DNA of 64,000 bases, taken from Pseudomonas sp. FP198 (lineage in GTDB: Bacteria; Pseudomonadota; Gammaproteobacteria; Pseudomonadales; Pseudomonadaceae). Location: positions 4,890,501 through 4,954,500 of the forward strand of contig NZ_CP117452.1 in NCBI RefSeq assembly GCF_030687895.1. Direction: 5' to 3'. The position numbers were made by a program, and so were the translations under genes. Below the pieces are notes generated by a model. That model ran no database searches and was not told the DNA's origin. It was given only the letters and a program-made list of their open reading frames with translations. This document shows, one piece after another, positions 17,287 to 27,820 of this stretch (position 1 is its first letter; each line of letters opens with the position of its first letter).

Positions 17287-18699
17287 ATGAAACTGAGCAG
17301 CACCGCGATACTGGCCCTGGCCATCAGCAGCATCACCGCAACGGCCTATGCCGAGTCTCAAAGTCAGGCGGTCACTCCTGTGGCTCTCAAGACCACCAGC
17401 GAGCAAAGCGAAGCCAAGGGTTTCATCGAAGGCCAGTCCATCAGTGGCACCACGCGCAACTGGTACGCCAACGAGCAATTCAAGCGGGGCACAAAGCTCA
17501 CCTATCGCAAGAACGGCGAAGCACGCGAGACCGACCGCCGTATCAACTGGGTTCAGGGCACCATCGTCAAATACAACTCGGGGTTCACCGAAGGCACCGT
17601 GGGTTTCAGCACCGAACTGGCCGCCTATAACGCCATCGCCCTGGACCAGGATCGCAAGGATCTGGCGTCCAACAATGGCGGAGCGCCGACCACCCGTCCG
17701 GGCGCCGGCAACAACCGTACCCTGACCCGCGAAGGCGGCGACGCCGTGGGCCAGTGGAGCAAACTGGGCCTGGCCAACCTCAAGGCACGCGTTTCCAACA
17801 CCACCCTGACCGCCGGCCGCCAGAACTTCAGCAGCCCGATGGTCGATGTCATCGGCAACCGTGCGCTGCCTTCCAGCTTCCAGGGTGTGAGCCTGCACAG
17901 TGAAGAATTCGAAAACCTGGCGTTCGATATAGCCACCTTCGACCGTAACTCTCCTCGCATGGAACAAAGCCAGCGCAAGTTTCGCTCCGAGTATGGCGAC
18001 AGCAGCGTCGAGACTGATCACGTCAACACCGCCGGTATCAGTTACCAGCCACTGGCCAGCCTGAAGACCAGCCTCTGGGCGACCGAGGCCGAGGACATGT
18101 GGAACCAGTACTACTTCGGTGCCACCCATGAACTGGGCGACAGCTCGGTGCTGAGCCTGACCACCGGCCTGAACTACTACAAGACCGTGGACTCGGGTAA
18201 AAGCAAGCTGGGCGAAATCGACAACGACACCTATTCCCTGTCGTTCGGCTTGACGCACCAGGCCCACAGCCTGACGTTCTCTTACCAGCAAGTGAACGGC
18301 AACGAATACTTCGACTACCTGCACGAAACCAACGGCATCTACCTGGCCAACTCCCTGTTGTCGGACTTCAACGGCCCGAACGAGAAATCCTTCCAGGTCG
18401 CCTATGGCCTGAACATGGCCGAATACGGCGTTCCGGGCCTGAAATTCAACATCTATCAGGCTCGCGGCTGGGGCATCGACGGTACGCATTACAACAGTAC
18501 CGGTTACGACGTCGCCTCTATGGACGGCGAGCATCACTACGAATACGGTATCGGTGCCTCCTATGCCGTCCAGAGCGGCCCGCTGAAAGCCACCGCGGTC
18601 CGTGCGACCTATACCGCCCACCGAGCCAGCGAAAACCAGGCCGACGGCAGCCTCAACGAATTCCGCCTGGTTACCACCATCCCGTTCAACATTCTCTAA
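17287..18699 (+). CDS. opdP: OprD-family outer-membrane porin for dipeptides
   Basis: 470-residue OprD/OccD-type specific porin. Signal peptide about 1-22 (ending ATAYA), then an 18-strand barrel pattern: GFIEGQSISGTTRNWYANE near the start, TVGFSTELAAYNAIALDQ (the plug-side region of this family), LTAGRQNFSSPMVDVIGNRALPSSFQG, and a terminal strand RLVTTIPFNIL. Start is ATG at 17287 with AAAGGAG; an upstream TTG would disrupt the signal peptide. Flanked by DppA paralogues exactly as opdP is in P. aeruginosa (Gly-Glu dipeptide and carbapenem porin), so it is probably the outer-membrane entry for the Dpp system. A hairpin-plus-T-run follows. Confidence 0.9.
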   Translation: MKLSSTAILALAISSITATAYAESQSQAVTPVALKTTSEQSEAKGFIEGQSISGTTRNWYANEQFKRGTKLTYRKNGEARETDRRINWVQGTIVKYNSGFTEGTVGFSTELAAYNAIALDQDRKDLASNNGGAPTTRPGAGNNRTLTREGGDAVGQWSKLGLANLKARVSNTTLTAGRQNFSSPMVDVIGNRALPSSFQGVSLHSEEFENLAFDIATFDRNSPRMEQSQRKFRSEYGDSSVETDHVNTAGISYQPLASLKTSLWATEAEDMWNQYYFGATHELGDSSVLSLTTGLNYYKTVDSGKSKLGEIDNDTYSLSFGLTHQAHSLTFSYQQVNGNEYFDYLHETNGIYLANSLLSDFNGPNEKSFQVAYGLNMAEYGVPGLKFNIYQARGWGIDGTHYNSTGYDVASMDGEHHYEYGIGASYAVQSGPLKATAVRATYTAHRASENQADGSLNEFRLVTTIPFNIL

Positions 18700-18710
18700 C
18701 CTTTCCACCG

Positions 18711-18745
18711 ACGGTCGACCCACAAGGTTGACCGTTCGGTTTTTT
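18711..18745 (+). terminator. Terminator or attenuator between opdP and dppA4
   Basis: ACGGTCGACC (18711-18720) pairs with GGTTGACCGT (18726-18735) with one wobble, followed by TCGGTTTTTT. It lies 11 nt after the opdP stop and 29 nt before dppA4, so some read-through probably couples the two genes. Confidence 0.7.
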
Positions 18746-18774
18746 GCCGTTCAACCGATTGCAGAGGATTGACG

Positions 18775-20370
18775 ATGAACATGAACCCCCTACGCGCCGC
18801 CATTGCCGCCGCACTGCTGAGTGTTGCCGTTGGCGCCACGGCCAAACCCCTGGTGGTTTGCACAGAAGCCAGCCCGGAAGGCTTCGACATGGTCCAGTAC
18901 ACGACTGCAGTCACCGCCGACGCCGTGGCCGAAACGATCTTCAACCGCCTGGCCGACTTCAAGCCCGGCACCACCGAAGTGATTCCTGCCCTGGCCGAGT
19001 CCTGGGACATCAGCGACGACGGCCTGACGTATACCTTCCACCTGCGCAAAGGCGTCAAGTTCCACACCACCGATTACTTCAAGCCGACCCGCGACATGAA
19101 CGCCGACGACGTGGTCTGGAGTTTCCAGCGCCAGCTGGACCCGAATCACCCGTGGCACAAACTGTCGAGCGTGGGTTTCCCGTACTTTGAAAGCATGGGC
19201 TTCAAGGAACTGCTCAAGAACGTCGAAAAAGTCGACGAGCACACGGTCAAGTTCACCCTGACCCGCCGCGAAGCACCGTTCCTGGCCGACGTCGCCATGG
19301 CGTTCTCCTCGATCTACCCGGCCGAATACGCCGACCAGTTGCTCAAGGCAGGCAAGGCCGCCGAGCTGAACAGCAAGCCGATCGGCACCGGGCCGTTCAT
19401 CTTCCAGCGCTACAACAAAGACGCCCAGGTTCGCTTCAAGGCCAATCCGGACTACTTCCGGGGCAAACCGCCGGCCGATGCGCTGGTGCTGGCGATCGCC
19501 ACCGACAACAATGTGCGCATGCAGAAACTCAAGACCAACGAGTGCCAGATTGCGCTGTACCCGAAACCGGACGATATCCCCAGCATCAAGAAAGACCCGA
19601 ACCTGAAGGTCACCGAGCTGGATGCGATGACCGTTTCCTACACCGCCCTGAACACCAGCCACAAATACATGAGCGACGTGCGGGTGCGCAAAGCCATCGA
19701 CCTGGCCTTCGACAAGGAAGCCTACGTCAACGCGCTGTTCGGCAAGGGCAACGCCACCGCCGCGGTCAACCCTTACCCGCCGACGCTGCTGGGTTACAAC
19801 CACGACCTGAAGAACCCGACCCGCGATCTCGACAAGGCGCGCCAGTTGCTCAAGGCAGCCGGCGTGCCGGAAGGCACCGTGTTTACCCTGTTCACTCGCA
19901 ATGGCGGCGGCCCGACCAACCCCAACCCGATGCTCGGCGCGCAAATGATGCAGGCCGACCTGGCGAAAGTCGGGATCAAGGTCGATATCCGCGTGATGGA
20001 ATGGGGCGAAATGCTCAAGCGCGCGAAAAACGGCGAGCACGACATGGTTTCCGCCGGATGGGCGGGCGATAACGGCGACCCGGATAATTTCCTGACGCCT
20101 ATGCTCAGTTGCGAAGCCGCCAAGAACGGCGAAAACTACGCGCGCTGGTGCAACGAGAAATTCCAGGCGCTGCTCGACCAGGCACGCGCCACAGTGAACC
20201 CCGAGGAGCGTGCCAGGCTCTATGAGCAGGCCCAGGTGATTTTCAGCCAGGACCAGCCATGGATCAGCATGGCCCACACCCGCATGTTCACGGCAATGCG
20301 CAAGAACGTAGAGGGTTATGTAATTAGCCCGCTCACCACCAACAACTTCGCCACCACCCAGGTGAAGTAG
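18775..20370 (+). CDS. dppA4: Dipeptide-binding periplasmic protein, paralogue 4
   Basis: 531-residue SBP_bac_5 protein, the most divergent of the four copies. Signal peptide about 1-24 (ending GATA/K). Blocks: VCTEASPEGFDMVQY, FHLRKGVKFHTTDYF, NADDVVWSFQRQLD, GTGPFIFQRYNKDAQ, MEWGEMLKR and GDNGDPDNF. The substitutions in ligand-side loops (EWGEYIKR to EWGEMLKR, PDNW to PDNF, AMPVQRP to FTRNGGGP) suggest different peptide preference. AGAGGA precedes the ATG; a second ATG two codons on is also possible. It is directly upstream of dppBCDF and may be the main partner of this transporter. Confidence 0.92.
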   Translation: MNMNPLRAAIAAALLSVAVGATAKPLVVCTEASPEGFDMVQYTTAVTADAVAETIFNRLADFKPGTTEVIPALAESWDISDDGLTYTFHLRKGVKFHTTDYFKPTRDMNADDVVWSFQRQLDPNHPWHKLSSVGFPYFESMGFKELLKNVEKVDEHTVKFTLTRREAPFLADVAMAFSSIYPAEYADQLLKAGKAAELNSKPIGTGPFIFQRYNKDAQVRFKANPDYFRGKPPADALVLAIATDNNVRMQKLKTNECQIALYPKPDDIPSIKKDPNLKVTELDAMTVSYTALNTSHKYMSDVRVRKAIDLAFDKEAYVNALFGKGNATAAVNPYPPTLLGYNHDLKNPTRDLDKARQLLKAAGVPEGTVFTLFTRNGGGPTNPNPMLGAQMMQADLAKVGIKVDIRVMEWGEMLKRAKNGEHDMVSAGWAGDNGDPDNFLTPMLSCEAAKNGENYARWCNEKFQALLDQARATVNPEERARLYEQAQVIFSQDQPWISMAHTRMFTAMRKNVEGYVISPLTTNNFATTQVK

Positions 20371-20380
20371 ATAAGAAAAC

Positions 20381-20413
20381 GCCCGGCATCCCTGACCCCA
20401 GGAGTTGCCGGGC
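20381..20413 (+). other. Hairpin between dppA4 and dppB
   Basis: GCCCGGCA (20381-20388) pairs with TGCCGGGC (20406-20413), no T-run. Such structures between a binding-protein gene and its permease gene usually stabilise the upstream message and give an excess of binding protein. Confidence 0.55.
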
Positions 20414-20445
20414 ACGCCTAACCGGCTGATGAGGTACACCTGAAG

Positions 20446-21456
20446 ATGTTTAGTTTTATTGCCCGCCGACTGGGATTACTGATTCCCACGTTCTTCGGCA
20501 TCACCTTGCTGACCTTCGCGTTGATTCGCATGATCCCCGGCGACCCCGTGGAAGTGATGATGGGCGAACGTCGGGTCGATCCCGAAATGCATGCTCAGGC
20601 AATGGAACGCCTTGGCCTGAACAAACCGCTGTATGCCCAGTACCTGGACTACATCGGCAAACTGGCCCAGGGCGATCTTGGCGAATCGCTGCGTACCCGT
20701 GAAAGCGTATGGACCGAGTTCAGCTCGCTGTTTCCCGCGACCCTGGAACTGTCCCTGGCCGCGCTGTTGTTCGCCGGTATCCTCGGCCTGCTGGCTGGGG
20801 TGATCGCGGCACTCAAGCGAGGATCCCTGTTCGACCATGGCGTGATGGGCATCTCCCTGGCGGGATATTCGATGCCGATCTTCTGGTGGGGCCTGATCCT
20901 GATCATGTTCTTCTCGGTATCCCTGGGCTGGACACCGGTGTCGGGACGGATCGACCTGCTCTACGATATCGAGCCGAAAACCGGCTTCATGCTGATCGAT
21001 ACGCTGCTGGCCGATGAGCCGGGCGCGTTCCTCGACGCACTGCATCACTTGATCCTGCCGGCCATCGTGCTGGGCACCATTCCGCTGGCGGTGATCGCCC
21101 GCATGACCCGTTCCTCCATGCTCGAAGTGCTGCGCGAGGACTACATCCGCACCGCCAAGGCCAAGGGCCTGTCGCCATCGCGCGTGGTCTTCGTGCACGG
21201 CCTGCGCAACGCGCTGATCCCGGTGCTGACCGTGGTCGGCCTGCAAGTCGGCACGCTGCTGGCCGGCGCGGTCCTGACCGAAACGATCTTCTCCTGGCCG
21301 GGCATCGGCAAGTGGCTGATCGAAGCCATCGGCGCCCGGGACTATCCCGTGGTGCAGAACGGCATCCTGTTAATCGCCTGCCTGGTGATTCTGGTCAACT
21401 TCGTCGTGGACATCCTCTACGGCTTTGCCAACCCACGCATCCGTCACCAGCGCTGA
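20446..21456 (+). CDS. dppB: Dipeptide ABC transporter permease DppB
   Basis: 336-residue inner-membrane permease. The N-terminus MFSFIARRLGLLIPTFFGITLLTFALIRMIPGDPVEVMMGERR is the DppB/OppB hallmark, followed by a large periplasmic loop and six helices. The cytoplasmic EAA-type loop is at about 225-245 (RTAKAKGLSPSRVVFVHGLRNALIPVLT), which contacts DppD/DppF. It follows dppA4 after a hairpin and ends 10 nt before dppC. Length matches E. coli DppB. Confidence 0.95.
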   Translation: MFSFIARRLGLLIPTFFGITLLTFALIRMIPGDPVEVMMGERRVDPEMHAQAMERLGLNKPLYAQYLDYIGKLAQGDLGESLRTRESVWTEFSSLFPATLELSLAALLFAGILGLLAGVIAALKRGSLFDHGVMGISLAGYSMPIFWWGLILIMFFSVSLGWTPVSGRIDLLYDIEPKTGFMLIDTLLADEPGAFLDALHHLILPAIVLGTIPLAVIARMTRSSMLEVLREDYIRTAKAKGLSPSRVVFVHGLRNALIPVLTVVGLQVGTLLAGAVLTETIFSWPGIGKWLIEAIGARDYPVVQNGILLIACLVILVNFVVDILYGFANPRIRHQR

Positions 21457-21466
21457 GATCAAGACC

Positions 21467-22378
21467 ATGAGTACTCCAACTACCGCGGTAGCAGTCGATC
21501 AAAGCCTGCTGTACCCATCCCCGTACAAAGAATTCTGGCACGCGTTTTCCCGCAACAAGGGCGCCGTCGCCGGGCTGATGTTCATGATCCTGATTGTGTT
21601 CTGTGCACTCTTCGCCCCATGGGTCGCGCCGCACGACCCGAGCGAGCAATACCGCGACTTCCTGCTGACGCCGCCGGCGTGGCTCGAAGGTGGGCAGATG
21701 CAGTTCCTGCTGGGCACCGACGAACTGGGCCGTGATTTGCTCTCGCGCCTGATCCAGGGTTCGCGGCTGTCGCTGCTGATCGGTTTGTCGTCGGTGGTGA
21801 TGTCGCTGATCCCGGGCATCCTGCTGGGGCTGTTCGCCGGGTTCTTCCCGCGCATCCTCGGCCCGACCATCATGCGCCTGATGGACATCATGCTCGCCCT
21901 GCCCTCGCTGCTGCTGGCCGTGGCGATCGTCGCCATCCTCGGCCCTGGCCTGATCAACACCGTGATCGCCATCGCCATCGTCTCGCTGCCTTCCTACGTG
22001 CGCCTGACCCGCGCCGCCGTGATGGGTGAGCTGAACCGCGACTACGTGACCGCCGCCCGCCTGGCCGGTGCCGGCCTGCCGCGCCTGATGTTCATCACCG
22101 TGCTGCCCAACTGCATGGCACCGCTGATCGTCCAGGCGACCCTGAGTTTCTCCTCGGCGATCCTCGACGCCGCCGCCCTGGGCTTCCTCGGCCTTGGCGT
22201 GCAGCCCCCAACCCCTGAGTGGGGCACCATGCTGGCCTCGGCCCGCGACTACATCGAACGCGCCTGGTGGGTCGTGAGCCTGCCCGGCCTGACCATTTTG
22301 CTCAGCGTGCTGGCAATCAACCTGATGGGCGACGGTCTGCGCGATGCGCTGGACCCGAAACTCAAGAATGCCGCCTGA
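21467..22378 (+). CDS. dppC: Dipeptide ABC transporter permease DppC
   Basis: 303-residue inner-membrane permease pairing with DppB. The N-terminal OppC_N helix ([38 protein letters not shown]) is followed by the [22 protein letters not shown] signature, transmembrane helices and the EAA loop ([29 protein letters not shown]). The ATG at 21467 ([10 protein letters not shown]) is preferred to an in-frame ATG lying inside the end of dppB. Stop is 10 nt before dppD. Confidence 0.95.
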   Translation: MSTPTTAVAVDQSLLYPSPYKEFWHAFSRNKGAVAGLMFMILIVFCALFAPWVAPHDPSEQYRDFLLTPPAWLEGGQMQFLLGTDELGRDLLSRLIQGSRLSLLIGLSSVVMSLIPGILLGLFAGFFPRILGPTIMRLMDIMLALPSLLLAVAIVAILGPGLINTVIAIAIVSLPSYVRLTRAAVMGELNRDYVTAARLAGAGLPRLMFITVLPNCMAPLIVQATLSFSSAILDAAALGFLGLGVQPPTPEWGTMLASARDYIERAWWVVSLPGLTILLSVLAINLMGDGLRDALDPKLKNAA

Positions 22379-22388
22379 GGAGATTCCC

Positions 22389-23357
22389 ATGTCATTGCTA
22401 GAAATCAAGAATCTCAACGTCCGCTTCGGCGACGCCACCGCCGTGCCGGTGGTCGACGGCCTGGACCTGAGCGTGGATAAAGGCGAGGTCCTGGCGATCG
22501 TCGGCGAATCCGGCTCGGGTAAATCCGTGACCATGATGGCGCTGATGGGCCTGATCGAGCACCCCGGTATCGTCACCGCCGACGCGCTGAACTTCGACGG
22601 CAAGAACATGCTCAAGCTGAGCAACCGCCAGCGCCGGCAGATCGTCGGCAAGGACCTGGCGATGGTTTTCCAGGATCCGATGACCGCGCTCAACCCCAGC
22701 TACACCGTGGGTTTCCAGATCGAAGAAGTGCTGCGCCTGCACCTGAAGATGTCCGGCAAGGCCGCCCGCAAGCGCGCCATCGAACTACTGGAAAAAGTCG
22801 AGATCCCGGGCGCCGCCAGCCGCATGGACGCTTACCCGCATCAACTGTCCGGCGGCATGAGCCAGCGCGTGGCGATTGCCATGGCGATTGCCGGCGAGCC
22901 GAAACTGCTGATCGCCGACGAACCGACCACTGCTCTGGACGTGACCATCCAGGCGCAGATCATGGATCTGCTGCTGGCCCTGCAGAAAGAGCAGGACATG
23001 GGCCTGGTGCTGATCACCCACGACCTCGCCGTCGTGGCTGAAACCGCCCAGCGCGTGTGCGTGATGTACGCCGGCCAGGCCGTGGAAGTGGGCAAGGTGC
23101 CGCAGCTGTTCGACATCCCGGCCCACCCGTACAGCGAAGCACTGCTGGCGGCGATTCCGGAGCACAGCATGGGCGCCGAGCGCCTGGCGACCTTGCCGGG
23201 CATCGTCCCCGGTCGCTACGACCGCCCACAAGGCTGCCTGCTGTCGCCGCGCTGCCCGTACGTGCGCGACAACTGCCGCCAGGAGCGCCCTGCGCTCGAT
23301 CCGAAATCCAACAGCCTCGCCCGCTGCTTCTATCCGTTGAACCAGGAGGTGGCGTGA
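22389..23357 (+). CDS. dppD: Dipeptide ABC transporter ATPase DppD
   Basis: 322-residue cytoplasmic ATPase. Walker [10 protein letters not shown]-loop [18 protein letters not shown], signature [16 protein letters not shown], Walker [13 protein letters not shown] and switch His in LITHDLAVV. The C-terminal oligopeptide-transporter extension has the spaced cysteines [15 protein letters not shown]...RC, which in recent Dpp/Opp structures hold an iron-sulfur cluster. ATG at 22389 with GAGGAG; the longer frame overlaps dppC and lacks a ribosome-binding site. It overlaps dppF by one base (GTGATGG). Confidence 0.95.
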   Translation: MSLLEIKNLNVRFGDATAVPVVDGLDLSVDKGEVLAIVGESGSGKSVTMMALMGLIEHPGIVTADALNFDGKNMLKLSNRQRRQIVGKDLAMVFQDPMTALNPSYTVGFQIEEVLRLHLKMSGKAARKRAIELLEKVEIPGAASRMDAYPHQLSGGMSQRVAIAMAIAGEPKLLIADEPTTALDVTIQAQIMDLLLALQKEQDMGLVLITHDLAVVAETAQRVCVMYAGQAVEVGKVPQLFDIPAHPYSEALLAAIPEHSMGAERLATLPGIVPGRYDRPQGCLLSPRCPYVRDNCRQERPALDPKSNSLARCFYPLNQEVA

Positions 23358-24337
23358 TGGCCGTCGTACTTACCGCCCGTGACCTGACCCGTCATTACGA
23401 AGTGTCCCGTGGCATGTTCAAGGGCCATGCGACCGTGCGCGCCCTCAACGGTGTGTCGTTTGAACTGGAAGCCGGCAAGACCCTGGCCGTGGTGGGTGAA
23501 TCCGGTTGCGGCAAATCCACCCTCGCCCGGGCCCTGACGCTGATCGAAGAGCCGTCCGCCGGTTCCTTGAAAATCGCCGGCCAGGAAGTGGCCGGCGCCA
23601 ACAAGGCCGAGCGCAAGCAACTGCGCAAAGACGTGCAGATGGTCTTCCAGAGTCCTTATGCGTCCCTCAACCCGCGGCAGAAAATCGGTGATCAACTGGC
23701 CGAGCCGTTGCTGATCAACACCAACCTTTCGGCCACCGAGCGTCGCGACAAAGTCCAGGCGATGATGAAGCAGGTGGGCCTGCGCCCCGAGCATTACCAG
23801 CGCTATCCGCATATGTTCTCCGGCGGCCAGCGCCAGCGCATCGCCCTGGCCCGCGCCATGATGCTGCAACCCAAGGTGCTGGTGGCGGACGAACCAACCT
23901 CGGCGCTGGACGTGTCGATCCAGGCGCAGGTGCTGAACCTGTTCATGGACCTGCAACAGGAATTCAACACCGCCTACGTGTTCATCTCCCACAACCTGGC
24001 GGTGGTGCAGCATGTCGCCGACGACGTGATGGTGATGTACCTCGGCCGCCCGGTGGAAATGGGCCCCAACGAATCCATCTACAGCCGCCCTCTGCACCCC
24101 TACACCCAGGCGCTGCTGTCGGCCACGCCGACCATCCATCCGGACCCGAACAAGCCGAAGATCAAGATCGTCGGCGAACTGCCCAACCCGCTCAACCCAC
24201 CGTCCGGCTGCGCCTTCCACAAGCGCTGCCCGTACGCGACCGAGCGTTGCAAAACCGAAGAGCCGGCGCTGCGGCCGCTCGATAACCGTTTGGTGGCGTG
24301 TCACTACGCGGAGCGGTTCCTCGACGGCGCGGCGTAA
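23357..24337 (+). CDS. dppF: Dipeptide ABC transporter ATPase DppF
   Basis: 326-residue second ATPase of the DppBCDF complex. Walker A GESGCGKST, Q-loop VFQSPYASLNPRQKIGDQL, signature FSGGQRQRIALARAMM, Walker B VLVADEPTSALD, switch HNLAVVQH. C-terminal extension with cysteines GCAFHKRCPYATERC...ACHY. Start ATG at 23357 shares a base with the dppD stop, with AGGAGG upstream, so it is translationally coupled. Last gene of the operon, followed by a type A repeat pair and a strong bidirectional terminator. Confidence 0.95.
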   Translation: MAVVLTARDLTRHYEVSRGMFKGHATVRALNGVSFELEAGKTLAVVGESGCGKSTLARALTLIEEPSAGSLKIAGQEVAGANKAERKQLRKDVQMVFQSPYASLNPRQKIGDQLAEPLLINTNLSATERRDKVQAMMKQVGLRPEHYQRYPHMFSGGQRQRIALARAMMLQPKVLVADEPTSALDVSIQAQVLNLFMDLQQEFNTAYVFISHNLAVVQHVADDVMVMYLGRPVEMGPNESIYSRPLHPYTQALLSATPTIHPDPNKPKIKIVGELPNPLNPPSGCAFHKRCPYATERCKTEEPALRPLDNRLVACHYAERFLDGAA

Positions 24338-24377
24338 GGCTAAAGGACAGCAAAGCACTTAAGGCAAAAAAGCCTTT

Positions 24378-24483
24378 GTGGCGAGGGAGCTTGCTCCCGC
24401 TGGGCCGGTCCGACGCTTCGGGCGTAGCAGGCCCAAAAAGAGGGTCCGCTTTGCGGCCCAGCGGGAGCAAGCTCCCTCGCCAC
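24378..24483. repeat. REP-type palindrome pair, type A
   Basis: GTGGCGAGGGAGCTTGCTCC at the left and the exact inverted form at the right, between dppF and its terminator. Confidence 0.85.
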
Positions 24484-24490
24484 AGGAAAT

Positions 24491-24529
24491 AAAAAACCCT
24501 CCAGACCGACTCGGGCTGGAGGGTTTTTT
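24491..24529. terminator. Bidirectional terminator between dppF and the small acidic protein gene
   Basis: AAAAAACCCTCCAG (24491-24504) and CTGGAGGGTTTTTT (24516-24529) form a perfect 14-bp stem with A- and T-runs on both sides, 11 nt from the stop of the converging gene. Confidence 0.9.
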
Positions 24530-24540
24530 ATGCAGGGCAT

Positions 24541-24792
24541 CTACGTCTGGCTGTCGCCCTCTTCATCCTCATCGTCATCCGGCGGATCAACTGGCGAATT
24601 ATCATCATCCTCGCCATCGTCCGGATCGCCTGCGTCCGCATCGGTCGCGGCAAGCATGAACTCGCCTTGAACCACCGAGCCACTCGACGCGTGCTTCTCG
24701 TGCTCATCGCATTCGGCCCACGCAGCGGTGGAACCGAGGGACAGCATCACCAACACCTTTAGAAAAAACATCATGCGCAGCAGCTTATTCAT
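24541..24792 (-). CDS. Small secreted acidic protein, function unknown
   Basis: 83 residues. The N-terminus MNKLLRMMFFLKVLVMLSLGSTAAWAEC is a clear signal peptide (cleavage near AWA|E), so the mature protein of about 57 residues goes to the periplasm or outside. The mature part has CDEHEKH, a neutral middle (SGSVVQGEFMLAATD) and a strikingly acidic tail, about half Asp/Glu (DADAGDPDDGEDDDNSPVDPPDDDEDEEGDSQT). The tail might bind cations such as calcium, but there is no recognisable EF-hand. ATG at 24792 with AAGGA. The tail repeats Asp/Glu codons, so low-complexity drift is also possible. Confidence 0.7.
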   Translation of the reverse strand: MNKLLRMMFFLKVLVMLSLGSTAAWAECDEHEKHASSGSVVQGEFMLAATDADAGDPDDGEDDDNSPVDPPDDDEDEEGDSQT

Positions 24793-24981
24793 AGCCAATT
24801 CCTTCTTTACCGGAGAAAGCCGGGGCCGACGGTGCTCAGGAAATATTGTTCCGAACAGACCGGTTCATCAGATAGGACGCCACGCAACAGCCAGAAATGC
24901 CGCTCTTCTAAAGATTGGTTTCGAATAAGGTCTATTCCCAAACCCACTAACATCACAGCATCCAGGCAAGCTGACCCACCG

Positions 24982-25138
24982 CCATCGCGAGCAAGCTCGC
25001 ACAGGGATTATGGGGTGGCCGGCGGATCGGAAGACTAGCGCGGGACTAATGTGGGAGCGAGCTTGCTCGCGATGACGGCGGCACATCCAAAATGGATATG
25101 GCTGACACTCCGCTTTCGCGAGCAGGCTCGCTCCCACA
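24982..25138. repeat. REP-type repeats, type B (half plus a full pair)
   Basis: A degenerate half (ATCGCGAGCAAGCTCGCACA, about 24984-25003) precedes a full inverted pair 25050-25138 (TGTGGGAGCGAGCTTGCTCG to CGAGCAGGCTCGCTCCCACA). The stretch 24793-24981 has no gene that I can see. Confidence 0.85.
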
Positions 25139-25163
25139 GGTTTTCGGTTTAGACGCCTGGGGC

Positions 25164-26747
<1,584 letters not shown>

Positions 26748-27080
26748 GGGAAATCGCCTGGCAGGTGATTCAAAAAAGGGCGGCGATTATAGCTCAACTT
26801 GTGCCAGGAACCGAACCGTTGAGCACATCAAGGGTGGCCAGATGCTGCCGCACATGGGAACCTTTTGCCGCGTGGAGGCGTCCACCACCCTGATACGAGC
26901 AACCGTCAGGGTCTGAAAAATCAGCAAGTTAGCCTGACGAGGCTGCGCTCATGGCTCGCTTCGACAGCCGTTTTGACGGCATCGAAAAGAGCTGCTTCTC
27001 GCGAACGTTTTCCCGGCAACCAATGAAGGTCCGCCGCCCGGGAAAGCGTGCGCCGACTAAAAAGACAAAGGAGTCCGCCT
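26748..27080. other. Divergent intergenic region prfC / opuC operon
   Basis: 333 bp without a convincing gene. The longer open frames here have poor starts and compositions. It should carry the promoters of prfC and of the osmoprotectant operon; I see no confident operator. Confidence 0.5.
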
Positions 27081-27797
27081 GTGGCTATCCGCTATGGCAA
27101 AGGGCTTATCGGGGGGGCGGTCGTCGTCGCCCTCCTGGCCCTGTTGGTCCACTGGATCGGCATCGATACGATCCATCGTTACCGCGACGACCTGCTGTTC
27201 TACCTGCAAGCGCACCTGATGCTGGTATTGGCTTCCATGTTGGCGGCCCTGATCGTCGGCATTCCCGCCGGTATCGCCCTCAGCCGCCCCGGCATGGTCG
27301 GGCGCGCCGAACGCTTCATGCAAGTGTTCAACATCGGCAATACCGTGCCGCCCCTGGCCGTGCTGGCCATTGCCCTGGGCATCCTCGGCATCGGCAGCGG
27401 GCCGGCAATCTTCGCCCTGTTCCTCGCCTCGCTGTTGCCTATTGTGCGCAACACCTATGAAGGCTTGAAAAATGTCCAGGGCTCGCTCAAGGAGGCTGCC
27501 GTCGGCATCGGCATGACCCCGCGCCAGGTGTTGTGGAAAGTCGAACTGCCCAACGCCGTGCCGATCATCGTCGGTGGCGTGCGCGTGGCCTTGGCGATCA
27601 ACGTCGGCACCGCACCGCTGGCGTTCCTGATCGGCGCCAACAGCCTTGGCAGCCTGATCTTCCCCGGCATTGCCTTGAATAATCAGCCGCAATTGCTGCT
27701 CGGCGCGGCCTGCACCGCCTTGCTGGCATTGCTGCTCGACGGCCTGGTGACACTGGCCAGCCGCCTCTGGCTGGAACGCGGTCTGCGACCGTCCTGA
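27081..27797 (+). CDS. Osmoprotectant ABC transporter permease (first)
   Basis: 238-residue inner-membrane permease of the OpuC/OpuB type for quaternary amines such as choline, carnitine or glycine betaine. The BPD-transport domain spans most of the protein, with EAA loop KEAAVGIGMTPRQVLWKVELPNAVPII. Start is the GTG at 27081: AAAGGAG (27067-27073) is 7 nt before it, whereas the ATG 11 codons upstream has none. First gene of the order permease, binding protein, permease, ATPase, spaced 23, 15 and -4 nt. Confidence 0.88.
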   Translation: MAIRYGKGLIGGAVVVALLALLVHWIGIDTIHRYRDDLLFYLQAHLMLVLASMLAALIVGIPAGIALSRPGMVGRAERFMQVFNIGNTVPPLAVLAIALGILGIGSGPAIFALFLASLLPIVRNTYEGLKNVQGSLKEAAVGIGMTPRQVLWKVELPNAVPIIVGGVRVALAINVGTAPLAFLIGANSLGSLIFPGIALNNQPQLLLGAACTALLALLLDGLVTLASRLWLERGLRPS

Positions 27798-27820
27798 GCC
27801 TGGCTGATAAAGGAATCGTT

